From: Dendrolimus kikuchii
Lineage: Eukaryota; Arthropoda; Insecta; Lepidoptera; Lasiocampidae
Reading direction: 5' to 3'
Assembly: GCA_019925095.2 (NCBI GenBank)
Contig: JAHHIN020000030.1
Span: 1-64,000, forward strand
DNA: 64,000 nt
Positions 52,018 to 61,837 of the stretch are shown here, piece after piece. The position numbers and the translations under genes are program-made. Within the stretch, counting starts at the first letter, position 1. Each line of letters starts with the position of its first letter. Below the pieces are notes generated by a model, which was not told the DNA's origin, made no database searches, and saw only the letters and a list, made by a program, of their open reading frames with translations.

Positions 52018-53235
52018 ATACATACATACATACATACATAACTTCACGCCAGCTCCCTTGCGGGGTAGGCACGAACAACAGAGTGCCATTTAGGCTTATT
52101 CTTACACACCTCACTTGCCTCTTTGACATTCATAACTCTTGTCATGCACACTCGTCTGTTCTTAAGGCTCCTGACATCACCTTCTGCTAGTACACGATCA
52201 ATTTGATCATGGAAGGTGTGTCGTGGCCTTCCACGACTTCTGCATCCATCCACTTTTGCATTGTATATCTGTTTAGTCATTCTTTCATCATGCATTCTTT
52301 CCACATGCCCGAACCACCGGAGCATTCCTTTCCTTACCTTCACCCCGACACTCTCTTTCAGACCAACTCTCTTTCTTACTTCGGTATTACGAACGCGGTC
52401 CGCGAGCGTCACTCCGCAGATTTTGCGCAGTGCTCGCATCTCGACCGCGTTTACTCTACTTTCATGCTCTCTCTTCCATACCCAACTCTCGCATCCATAC
52501 GTGAGCGTAGGTACCAGTACCGCGTTGTGTACGGCGAGCTGGGCCTTCTGGCTGAGGTTCTTAGCGCCTAGAAGTTTACCTAACGCTCCATTCACACTAT
52601 TCCCCAAATTCACTCTTCTTTCTATATCAGCGGTGTACCTTCCATCCCTGCTAAAAGCACATCCAAGATATACAAACTCATTCACTTGCTCTAGCATAAC
52701 ATCATCGACCATTATCCTTGCATTCGTTCTGGTTTCTTCTCTTTCAAACACCATAACCTTTGTTTTCTTCGCATTCAAATGTAAGCCTCTCGCCTGACAG
52801 TCATCTTTCATCATTGTGACTAGTGTTTGCAGTTCTGATGGCGATTCGGCTAAAAGCACGGCATCATCCGCATAAAGCAAGGTGCTTACAACTAGATCAC
52901 TCATCCGCACCCCAACATCCATCAATCTTATTCTCTGGAGACAATCGTCCAGATATAGGATGAACAGCAAAGCCGACAGCACGCAGCCCTGGCGGACGCC
53001 AATATTGACGTCAAACCAGGGCGACAGGCTGCCTTCCACCCGCACGCATGCCATACAGCCCTCGTAAGTGGACTGCACAGCACGCATCAATTGGCCATTA
53101 ATCCCATATCCGGGCAATATGTCCCAGAGGTCCTTCCGCACAACCCTGTCAAATGCTTTCTCTAGATCCACAAAACCGCAGAAAACCTTCCGGCCCATAG
53201 CCAGCTGCTTCTCTACGATATTGCGGAGACATACA
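52018..53235 (-). mobile_element. 5'-truncated RTE-like LINE
   Basis: The duplication TGTTACAATTAC flanks it (52006-52017 and 53236-53247). On the minus strand the element ends in a TATG-type tail (plus strand CATA repeats at 52018-52040). A single long RT frame fills it. A short 3' end of the same family lies at 61290-61461 with the same tail type. Confidence 0.92.
52044..53198 (-). CDS. LINE reverse transcriptase, C-terminal 385 residues
   Basis: The frame starts inside RT because the element is 5' truncated: FVDLEKAFDRV (about residues 9-19), GVRQGCVLSALLFILYLDD (about 67-85), TLLYADDAVLLAES as the active site (about 107-120), LNAKKTKVMVF and YLGCAFSRDG. The thumb and C-terminal region has LTYGCESWVWKREHESRVNA and MLRWFGHVERM, then CRSRGRPRHT. 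This resembles RTE- or Dong/R4-type LINE proteins. The frame has no internal stop, so the insertion is recent, but without endonuclease it could not move on its own. Confidence 0.88.
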   Translation of the reverse strand: MGRKVFCGFVDLEKAFDRVVRKDLWDILPGYGINGQLMRAVQSTYEGCMACVRVEGSLSPWFDVNIGVRQGCVLSALLFILYLDDCLQRIRLMDVGVRMSDLVVSTLLYADDAVLLAESPSELQTLVTMMKDDCQARGLHLNAKKTKVMVFEREETRTNARIMVDDVMLEQVNEFVYLGCAFSRDGRYTADIERRVNLGNSVNGALGKLLGAKNLSQKAQLAVHNAVLVPTLTYGCESWVWKREHESRVNAVEMRALRKICGVTLADRVRNTEVRKRVGLKESVGVKVRKGMLRWFGHVERMHDERMTKQIYNAKVDGCRSRGRPRHTFHDQIDRVLAEGDVRSLKNRRVCMTRVMNVKEASEVCKNKPKWHSVVRAYPARELA

Positions 53236-53247
53236 TGTTACAATTAC

Positions 53248-53849
53248 CATGTACATATAGCATAGGTCAAATGGTAACAATAAAGAAAGTACCCACCTGT
53301 GGTAAGCAACATGAGTACCTAATAGAAAAGCAAAAGAGCATGTACCTGTGCCTCCTCCTAAGACACGTCGGCCTGCGACAGGAGCCAAGAGATATTAATT
53401 TTTCTTCTGACTTTTTCCGTTCATTTTCCTTTTACTAAAATGTTTGTTTATTTTATACGTCGCAGACATTTTCATTTTTTCTGTTTATGTATGTAAACTA
53501 TGAACTATTAAACTTTCTTTCATTTTTCTGAGATGTTTTTCTTCTTCTTTCTTTCGTTTTTTGGCAATAGGTTCGTTTGTTTAGCCAACGACCATTACTG
53601 CCAATGTCAAGTGTGGAAAAGGCAGTTTACATTGATTTTTATTTTTATTATTTTTTAATTATCTTCTTCACATAAAAAAACCACCACCTAGAAAGACATA
53701 AGAATAATAAAAAATGAAATATAATTTATAACATACATAGGCACTTGAACATATAGATAAAGGACATCACAATTTAATATTATACATGTTTATATATTTA
53801 CAAATTATATTAAGGACCATAGGATTATGAATATTTACAAGTAGGAATT
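53248..53849. other. AT-rich non-coding
   Basis: I see no gene or defined repeat here; it is T-rich around 53400-53560. Confidence 0.6.
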
Positions 53850-55255
53850 TTATGTTTATGGGCTTCGGATTTTTTTTTGGGAGGATTTCATACAAAGACT
53901 GAGAATATATGGACAGTTAAAAAATTTATGATCTGGCGATCCCTCTTCAGTGCCGCAGTCACAAATAGGAGTACTGCGTACACCAATTATATTTAAATAG
54001 ACCGTAGAACATAGGTGTCCCAACCGGAGTCTGCAGATTATGGAAATCATTGATTTGCTAAGAGAGCGGTATTTAGAGAACCAGGGTTTGTTTGGTATAA
54101 AAGGTTGAATGTCTTTATAGTGTCTACCTCTATCCATACTTGTCTTAGACCAACTCAATTGCCAGTCTTCAGTCAAATCAACTTTGGCTTTGGAGCATAG
54201 GTCTTGCGTCTGAACAAGGCGGTGGTCAAGGCACCCTGAGACAATGGCACCCTTCGCTAGTTGGTCAACAACTTCATTGCCACTTATACCGCAATGACTG
54301 GGAATCCAAGCTAGTATGACTTCAACATGGTCATATAGGTGAAATAACATTTCTTTGACTTTGAAAACTAAGGGAGATTTGGATACATTTGAGAGGTTAC
54401 TGTGTAGAATAGCCTGCAAACAACTAAGGGAGTCTGAGAAAATAATAACTTTTTTGAATTTATTTTTGTTATCCAATACGAATTTAACCGCCTCCAAAAT
54501 AGCAATGGTCTCTCCAGTAAAAACCGATGTTAGAGAAGGACATTTGAAGGTTTTTTTTTTATTTTTTTTATTGCAGGCGTTCAGCAGACAGGCAGACGGC
54601 CCACTAGATGGAAAGCGGTTACCATCGCCTATGGACATTTGCAACAACAAAGGTGGTACAAATGCGCTGCTGCTCTCTTAAAGGAGACTGGAACCTGGTC
54701 ACTAATGCCGGAACACAACACAAGGTTGTTATGGCGGCATACTCTAGACCAGGGGTGGTCGCCATCCAGTCATGCAAATACTCTACCACCTGGCTGTGGG
54801 TGGTTTAGTCGCCTCTTACGACAGGCCGCCGGGCCGCAGGAAATTGTATTCTTTCTCCGTTCCTGCACGGATAAAAAGGTTAGTGCAAGTTGATAAATAG
54901 GGCACCAAACTGCAGTGCCGACTTCATCCTTCTTGTTTGATTTTGAGGCCTCAGTATAAATAGGTGTCCAGTCAGACCATTCCGACTGTAGCTTTTGGTT
55001 GAAAGTGGAATTAGCATTATGATCGTTTTTGGATATATAAAGTTTAGCAAGACTTTAGGTTGAAAATTTAAGGCTTCATACGTAATTGAATAAATAATAG
55101 GTTTTGAGGATTGATAATAAGGTTGATTCAAGCTAGAAATTCTTTGTAATGTTTTTATTAGGCATGGAACGTTTTTATAATACCAATATCGGTTATTGGG
55201 GGCTAAGCTAAGTAAGAGTTTCAGTTTAGGTATAAATGGGTGAGATGTATTTTGA
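53850..55255 (-). pseudogene. I-like LINE ORF2 fragment (RNase H and C-terminus), split by SINE
   Basis: Upstream of the SINE the minus strand reads NNRYWYYKNVP, LNQPYYQSSKPIIYSI and YTEASKSNKKDEVG, the start of RNase H with a Glu where the catalytic Asp of TDASK is expected. Downstream it continues SVFTGETIAILEAVKF, FSDSLSCLQAIL, WIPSHCGISGNEVVDQLAKG and RLRLGHLCSTVYL, then CDCGTEEGSPDHKFFNC. The order equals that of the LINE at 25003-27633 but the sequence differs, so it is a related family. Endonuclease and RT are absent. Confidence 0.85.
54553..54875 (-). mobile_element. SINE-like repeat, copy 3
   Basis: This is the reverse complement of the repeats at 18411 and 20836, with its T-rich (poly-A) side at 54553. 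It is flanked by AAGGTT (54547-54552 and 54876-54881). It lies inside the RNase H frame of a LINE remnant, whose reading resumes on both sides. Confidence 0.92.
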
Positions 55256-56030
55256 AGTAGTTAACGTAGTGTTGCAGATAGGTGTTACTAATCTAGTGGG
55301 ATCTCTAAATTTTACTCTAGAACTAACGCTTTCAGAATATTTATCAAACATTAATGGATTGTTTTTTTACCAAAGCTTCCTATTTGAAATATATATAAAC
55401 TAGTCAACGTGAGTACCTTTAATTTTCTAAAAAGTGGTCTGCAAGATAACAAGGGTCCAACTCCGCAGACTGCCCTTATGCATTTTTTCTGTACAATGAA
55501 GGCTCTTTTAATGTCTGTGGAATTTCCCCAAATAATCAATCCATAACGTAACACCGATTCAACATACCCATAATATGCAGTTAGAGCCGTCTTTTGATTG
55601 GCTGTGCGTCTTAGTCTATTTAGGGCAAATACAAATTTGTTAATTTTTTTACATACCAAATCCACATGAGCTTTCCAGTTACAATGTTTGTCAAGTAATA
55701 TACCTAAAAATTTAAATTCGTCAACTTTTCTATTACGTCATTACTAAATGTTAAGTTAGCATCAAAATTGTCTATATTATTGTAATTATGGAAATAAATA
55801 AATTTGGTTTTTGATCAATTAGCCTTTAACTTATTTCTTTGTAACCAGTCTAATACTATTCCTATTTGATTTTGCATTATTTTTTGGTAATCGTCATTTT
55901 TATCCATTCTTGTTACGACTATCGACAAATCATCCGCAAATAATACGCACTGATGTTTTGTTACTGAAGGCAAGTCATTTATATACAGTAGAAAGAGCAA
56001 TAGGCCTAATATACTACCTTGTGGTACTGT
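55256..56030 (-). pseudogene. non-LTR retrotransposon RT fragment (Daphne/CR1-like)
   Basis: Minus-strand pieces in order: LFLLYINDLPSVTKHQCVLF with ADDLSIVV (RT active site, 55815-56000), then DEFKFLGILLDKHCNWKAHV in another frame, then INKFVFALNRLRRTANQKTA and ESVLRYGLIIWGNSTDIKRA (55351-55665), ending with CRPLFRKLKVLTLTSLYIF and KNNPLMFDKYSES. The 5' part including endonuclease is missing, and stops and frame changes show decay. It is distinct from the I-like fragment next to it. Confidence 0.75.
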
Positions 56031-56826
56031 GACGATACTCAGGTGGTCAAAAAGGCATTTTTCAAAAGATTAATAATATGTAGGAAAATGCGAGTTCTAT
56101 TTGAATATGTTAACTCATATTGATTATTACCGAAATATTGGTTAATAAATAACCTTTATTAAAGCTATTTAATGAAAATACAAATATTATAATCAAGAAG
56201 GACGACATCTAGCTTATGTTAACGTAAAAGCCCGATAAAATCATTGTAAGATGCGCTTCATTCTCATGTAGTTTCGACTCGTGATAATAGATGGCGCTGA
56301 AACAAAGATTAAAAAAAAAGGGAATTATTCACATTTTCAAAATCTTGAATTTCTCCAGTAAATCAAAGATTAGAGCGTGAAACATGCATTAGAAATAACT
56401 ACTAGCGACTAATCTACAATAAATTAATGAAATAGGTTACCTAAGTGGATTAGGGACACAAAAAAACCATTGCTTTAAAAATCTGCCTTAATAAATATAA
56501 TATTTTCTTAAGTTTTCGCGACTTGTATACATAATAAAACTACGTTTTAACGGTTTTAAGCGCGGTAATTACCGCGCTTAAAACCGTTAAAACGTAGTCT
56601 TAATAAATATTTCAAGAATATTTGATATTCCAATTATCGTCTTCTGTTACTTTAGGTTATGTAATACAGGACCTGCAGATAGTATATGTTCTTAATTCAA
56701 ATATCTCATCAAGGAGGCAAACTAGTTATTCACTTGGCAGAGATAGTTCTGAAAGGAAGAAATAATTATAATTAGACAATCAATATCTAATTAAAAACTA
56801 TGTTAGAGAATGGAAAATAGTAATTA
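56031..56826. other. AT-rich non-coding containing a perfect palindrome
   Basis: Apart from the palindrome at 56539-56598 I see no gene or recognised repeat. Confidence 0.6.
56539..56598. repeat. 60-bp perfect palindrome
   Basis: The left arm starts ACTACGTTTTAACGG and ends GCGCGGTAA; the right arm is its exact reverse complement with no spacer. The centre lies between 56568 and 56569. With one mismatch the symmetry extends to about 56535-56602. Confidence 0.98.
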
Positions 56827-59800
56827 TAGATAGATAGATAGATAACACTTTATTGTACACCATTACAGAAAAACTTACGAACTAGTATTAATTAGTCTAG
56901 TTGGGTACAAAGGGCGGTCTTATCGCTAAAAAGCGATCTCTTCCAGACAACCCGTGGCAAGAATATTTTGATTAGGAGTGGCGACGGTGGTATACATAAT
57001 TATTGTACGATTACTTACATTATAATAATAAATATATAACTATACTATATATACAAATATACACATAAGTTATATACATACACAAGATATGGTGATAATA
57101 TGCAACTATTTAAACATAATAAACATATAACTATATGCAATATAATATCTACTAATTATATAAAATTACATATCATTATATTGCAGATAGAATTTCCTGA
57201 CTAAGTTCTTAAATGTTATTAGGGATTTTGCTTGTCTGACAGCAACAGGCAATGAATTCCAAAGTTGGACAGCCTTAACCGTGAAAGAATTATTGAAGAA
57301 CGTTGTATTATGAATAGGAGTAATAAGTCTTTGTTGACTGGAAGGGCGTAAATTGTGAGAGCAAGAAATAAATTCAAAGCGTTCTTTAAGGTACTGTGGA
57401 GTATTAGGGATGAATAAAATACTATAAAGCAATGAAAGAATGTGAGTATTCCGGCGAAAACGAATTGGCAACCACTTGAGTTTTTTTCGAAATTCAGATA
57501 CGTGGTCATACTTGCGTAACCCAAATATGAACCTTATGGAAAAGTTTTGGAGGCGCTCAAGTTTATTAAGTTGCTCTTGAGTCAAATCGAGATAGCTGGC
57601 GTCGGCATAATCAAGTATGGGCAAAAGTAACGACTCTGCAAGCTTAATTTTGGTGGCGATGGGCAGGAAGTTTTTCAGCCGCCAAAGTGATCTGGAGGAG
57701 AGAAATAACCGCCGACTCAACTCCGTTATATGGGGTCTCCAGGACAGCTCACTATCAAATATAACTCCAAGATTTTTGACCTTATCACTAATAGGGATAA
57801 GCTTCCCATCAAAGAGAAAACTTGGCATACAGGTCCAGTCAACTTTACACAGCATCCGTGAGCTACCGATGATAATTACTTGAGTTTTCTCAGGATTCAC
57901 AAGAAGTCCATTCGACTTACTCCATTGCAGTATGCGGTCAAAGTCAGAGTTTATCGCTGCGACTGCTTGATTTAGTGTAGCAACCGGTGCCTGCGTGTAA
58001 ATTTGGAGATCGTCTGCATAGAGGTGATAGGATGAAGTAAGTTCATTGGAAATTGAGTTTATGAAAACAGCGAATAATAAAGGAGATAGTACGCCGCCCT
58101 GTGGAACACCGGCAGAAAGATCACACCACGACGAATAGTCGTCATCAACTCGAATGCGCTGCCGGCGTCCATACAGGTAACTATGAAACCAGTCGATTAC
58201 TTCAGGAGATATGTTAATAGAGCGTAGGATACCGAGTAGCACTTCAAAGTCAACATTATTAAAAGCACTGCTGAAATCGAGCAGCGATAGCACAGTCAGC
58301 AAGCCATTGTCCATGCCATGCCGGATGTCATCTGTAATTTTAATAAGGGCTGTGGTGGTGCTGTGGCCAGGACGAAAACCAGACTGGTGAGGATTCAAAA
58401 GGGAATTACGGTTCAGGAAAACACTTAGCTGCTGATGAACTAAGCGTTCGAGGACTTTGGAAAGGATAGGTAGTACGGAAATAGGACGAAATTGAGAAAA
58501 GGAAGCGGGATTGGGTCTTTTTGGCAAAGGAGTAACCTGGGCTTCTTTCCAGGCTGTTGGGAATACACAAGAGGTTATGGATGTATTAAGGATATGGGTA
58601 AGGGTAGGATTAATGACATCCAGTATGGGTAGAATCATGTTGCGACTAATGCTATCACTGCCGACAGCATTAGATGTAATGGATTTCACAGCTTTCTTAA
58701 CATCACTGTCAGTAAATCGACTAAAAAGAAAAGGAGAATGCTTGGGTGTTGGCTTGGACGAGATTCTTTTCAAAGTTTCAGACTTTATCACTACATCAAA
58801 GTCAGAAGTGGTTGAGAAATGTTGATTTAAATCATCGATATTGAATTTTTGACTGACTGAGTTTTCCGTTTGTTTGCCAATCCCCAAAGAGCGTAGAAAC
58901 TTCCATACTTTAGCTGGATTATCATTTTGAACTGATTCGTGAATATAACGGCGTTGAGCGTCCCTACACACTCTATTACAGCGATTACGAATGCTCACAT
59001 AAGCCGCTTTGTTCGCTTCGGTTGGTTTCATTTTATATCGAGTTTTAGCTTTAGATTTCTTGTGCATCTGCGATTTAATATCATCGGTAAGCCACGGTGC
59101 AGGCAAATGTTTAACCTTGATACGGTGTAAAGGTGCATGAATATCATACAGCTTCATCAAAGCAGCATGAAACACATGAACCTTCTCATCAATAGTGGTT
59201 GCACTGACCACCCCAGACCAGTCAACTTCCTGAGCGTCCTTAAGTAAGGCATCTAGGCTCATGCCACCAAAATTACGCTGCAGGATGATTTTGGATTTGG
59301 CTTTCGGCGGATGTAAGTTATATGAGAGAAAAATCATGTCATGATAGGAAAAAGCATCCGCCGAACATTGACCATAATGAGATACGTGAGGTAGTGATGA
59401 AACCATTATTAGGTCGAGAAGAGAAGGTGATGAATTAGGGAAACGATGAGTAGCACTCAGAGGAAGAATATGTATGTTAAGAGATCTTGTTAAAGTTTCT
59501 AAAGCAGAAGAACGATGGTCTTGTTTAAGGAGACAAGTGTTGAAATCACCCATGATGATACTATGCATATATGAAGGAGAAAACTTTTCCAGTAAAGTTT
59601 CAAAAGAGGACAAGTAATTAATGCGAACAGACGATGCGTAAAATACTCCTAGCAAAATTTTGGTATGCGCAAGTTCTACTTCTATAAATAAATACTCACC
59701 GTTATCTGGTGTGGGGGGTTGTGAGGATGCACTTAAGATTTTGTATGCTAGATGGGAGCGCAAGTATATAGCAACACCTCCACCACCAGTACCGATACGG

Positions 59801-60114
59801 TCATTTCTGATTAGACGATATCCTGGCAAAGAATATGAAGTAGAGGACAGGCAAGGTTTAAGCCAGGATTCCGAAACTAATACAGCGTGCAAATTATTAT
59901 GACTAAATGACGCCAGCATATCGGGGAAATGAGCTGGAATACTCTGAGCATTTATGTGTGCCACATTGAAATTACGAGAAAGACCTGAAAATTGATTTTC
60001 AATTACTTCTTGCAGTGAAGGTAAATTATGGTTGCTGCCATGTGAACTGTCAGATGAAGACAAACAGGAATGAAAATCTGAGTCAGAATCACTAAAACTC
60101 TCATAATTATCCAT
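56827..60114 (-). mobile_element. CR1-like LINE with intact ORF2
   Basis: The minus strand carries an uninterrupted 982-aa ORF and a 3' UTR with TTGTCTGGAAGAGATCGC and GATAAGACCGCCC. It ends GTACAATAAAGTGTTATC with a TATC-type tail (plus strand GATA repeats at 56828-56843). This 3' UTR is also present in the second copy at 61543. The 5' limit is not defined; no ORF1 was found upstream. Confidence 0.9.
57166..60114 (-). CDS. CR1-like ORF2: endonuclease and reverse transcriptase
   Basis: The 982-aa product would cut the target and reverse-transcribe the element RNA. A Ser/Asp-rich N-terminus is followed by an apurinic-type endonuclease: N in VAHINAQSI, E in VSESWLKP, IIMGDFNTC and FSYHDMIFLS (residues about 50-265). 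RT follows with PLPKRPNPASFSQFRPIS, GFRPGHSTTTAL, LLDFSSAFNNV, AGVPQGGVLSPLLF and YADDLQIYTQ (about 697). The C-terminal LWNSLPVAVRQAKSL is typical of CR1-like ORF2. There are no stops or frameshifts and all catalytic motifs are present. No RNase H domain is present, which fits CR1. Confidence 0.93.
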   Translation of the reverse strand: MDNYESFSDSDSDFHSCLSSSDSSHGSNHNLPSLQEVIENQFSGLSRNFNVAHINAQSIPAHFPDMLASFSHNNLHAVLVSESWLKPCLSSTSYSLPGYRLIRNDRIGTGGGGVAIYLRSHLAYKILSASSQPPTPDNGEYLFIEVELAHTKILLGVFYASSVRINYLSSFETLLEKFSPSYMHSIIMGDFNTCLLKQDHRSSALETLTRSLNIHILPLSATHRFPNSSPSLLDLIMVSSLPHVSHYGQCSADAFSYHDMIFLSYNLHPPKAKSKIILQRNFGGMSLDALLKDAQEVDWSGVVSATTIDEKVHVFHAALMKLYDIHAPLHRIKVKHLPAPWLTDDIKSQMHKKSKAKTRYKMKPTEANKAAYVSIRNRCNRVCRDAQRRYIHESVQNDNPAKVWKFLRSLGIGKQTENSVSQKFNIDDLNQHFSTTSDFDVVIKSETLKRISSKPTPKHSPFLFSRFTDSDVKKAVKSITSNAVGSDSISRNMILPILDVINPTLTHILNTSITSCVFPTAWKEAQVTPLPKRPNPASFSQFRPISVLPILSKVLERLVHQQLSVFLNRNSLLNPHQSGFRPGHSTTTALIKITDDIRHGMDNGLLTVLSLLDFSSAFNNVDFEVLLGILRSINISPEVIDWFHSYLYGRRQRIRVDDDYSSWCDLSAGVPQGGVLSPLLFAVFINSISNELTSSYHLYADDLQIYTQAPVATLNQAVAAINSDFDRILQWSKSNGLLVNPEKTQVIIIGSSRMLCKVDWTCMPSFLFDGKLIPISDKVKNLGVIFDSELSWRPHITELSRRLFLSSRSLWRLKNFLPIATKIKLAESLLLPILDYADASYLDLTQEQLNKLERLQNFSIRFIFGLRKYDHVSEFRKKLKWLPIRFRRNTHILSLLYSILFIPNTPQYLKERFEFISCSHNLRPSSQQRLITPIHNTTFFNNSFTVKAVQLWNSLPVAVRQAKSLITFKNLVRKFYLQYNDM

Positions 60115-61276
60115 AGAACAAAATAAATACTTTAAATAAATAAATAAATTACAATTTCAAATATATAAATAATCAAATATATAATAATACACAAATAATA
60201 TGTTTATAAAAAAAAAAAAAAAAAATACAAATCAATCAGAATGTCTGCCAGGTGTGTGGATAAGATAGCTGATATAAAGAGTATAACAACATTATATGTG
60301 CTAAATAACTTGTAGATTTCTAAAAAGCAAATGAATTATTGACCAAAGTAAAAATTTAGGATAAAAATGAAAATTGTGAAAACACTAAAGGCTATTTTAC
60401 ATAAAAATTAGTGAATTAGGAGTTGAAATAAATGTAAATAAATATGCTAGATTATCGTAGAGATGAGATTTTACTTGCAGTAAGCCGATTAGGATTACAT
60501 AATTAAAAACGGGAATATTGATGTGATTTCTTAAATAAAGCAGACATATGTGTCGAAATTAAAGATATGATTTTAGATAAACAATTTAGTAGTTTAAATA
60601 TTGTAATTACATGAATAAATTTATAATCGAGATAATATATTTCGATATAGAAAAAGAGGGTAGAATTAAAATTAACTGGCTCAGAATTTATCTCATAATT
60701 TATGTTATTAAAATAATATACTGGAACCTAATTGTAAATAAAATGAGTTAAAGAATTTCGATAATTAAATCACCTGGGAAAGTGCAGTGATAACAAAGAA
60801 AATAAATTATTGAAAAACATTCGAGTTACAAGTAAAGGAAGTATAGGGCGCTGTTGGTTTATCGTTCGGAGATTATGGCAAATATTTCGGAAGATAGAAG
60901 GATTATATATAATTTAGATACGCAAAGAAATGATAAATTAGTTTAAAAAGGGTTTTAAATATATATATATTATGTTAGAATTACTGAATTTATGTGAAAA
61001 TACAAAAAAATAACTTACTGCCTTCTGATTGGCGGAGCGAAAATGGGGTGATCTAAGACGCGGGGTAGGGGGACAGGGGAAAATAAGGGAAGACAAAGGT
61101 GTGGGTAAAGATATAAAAAGCGGGTACGAGCACTAATCGAGACAGTCTTTCTTCTATCGCGACTTGCAAGGTGAAATCTCTGCACAACAAGGCAACGGTC
61201 TTGACTTCCAAGGGCGAAACGCTGCTCGTCAGTGTCGCGGGACAAAGGTATAGTTGAAACGTAGCTTTCAACTCAG
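60115..61276 (-). other. upstream region of CR1-like LINE
   Basis: Mostly AT-rich and without an ORF1. A GC-richer block at 61015-61270 contains minus-strand C-rich tracts and ends GAAGGCAG followed by TAAGTT, a candidate splice donor. It could be 5' UTR or promoter of the LINE, or unrelated flanking DNA. Confidence 0.35.
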
Positions 61277-61289
61277 TGAGTTTGAACAA

Positions 61290-61461
61290 CTTACTAGCGG
61301 AGGGTGATGTCAGGAGCCTTAAGAAGAGACGAGTGTGCATGACAAGAGTTATGAATGTCAAAGAAGCAAGTGAGGTGTGTAAGAATGGGCCTAAATGGCG
61401 CTCTGTTGTTCGTGCCTACCCCGCAAGGGAACTGGCGTGAAGGTATGTATGTATGTATGTA
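61290..61461 (+). mobile_element. short 3' end of RTE-like LINE
   Basis: A 13-bp duplication TGAGTTTGAACAA flanks it (61277-61289 and 61462-61474). The sequence equals the last coding part and 3' end of the LINE at 52018-53235 (GGTGATGTCAGGAGCCTTAA on the plus strand), ending in TATG repeats. It is a severely 5'-truncated copy. Confidence 0.93.
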
Positions 61462-61837
61462 TGAGTTTGAACAATATGACGGGGATCTTCTTGTATTTTT
61501 ATGTGAATTTTAGGGCTATTTCTTAACCAATAGGACTTTTAACGTATGAATGAATGAATGAATGAAAACACTTTATTGTTCACCAAAAATTAAAACTACG
61601 TTCTTAAACCTAAGTACAATAAATGTTGAACAAAGGGCGGCCTTATCGCTTAAAGCGATCTCTTCCAGGCAACCCCCTAAACTAAGGAAAATATTAAAAC
61701 AACAGTGGCGGTGAAGACAATAAATAATAAGAAACATTCCAAGAATAAGTAAAAAGGAAATAAATAAATAATAATATACTTTATATACTATACAAAAATA
61801 AGATATATCATACTATATATAGAATCAGCAGCATGTT

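Noticed and set aside
52203..52797. Plus-strand ORFs of 122 and 193 aa
   Set aside because: They are antisense to the RTE-like RT, which has all expected motifs on the minus strand.
61015..61361. Minus-strand ORFs of 76 and 102 aa upstream of the CR1-like LINE
   Set aside because: They have low-complexity composition and no ORF1 features, and one runs into the inserted RTE-like fragment.
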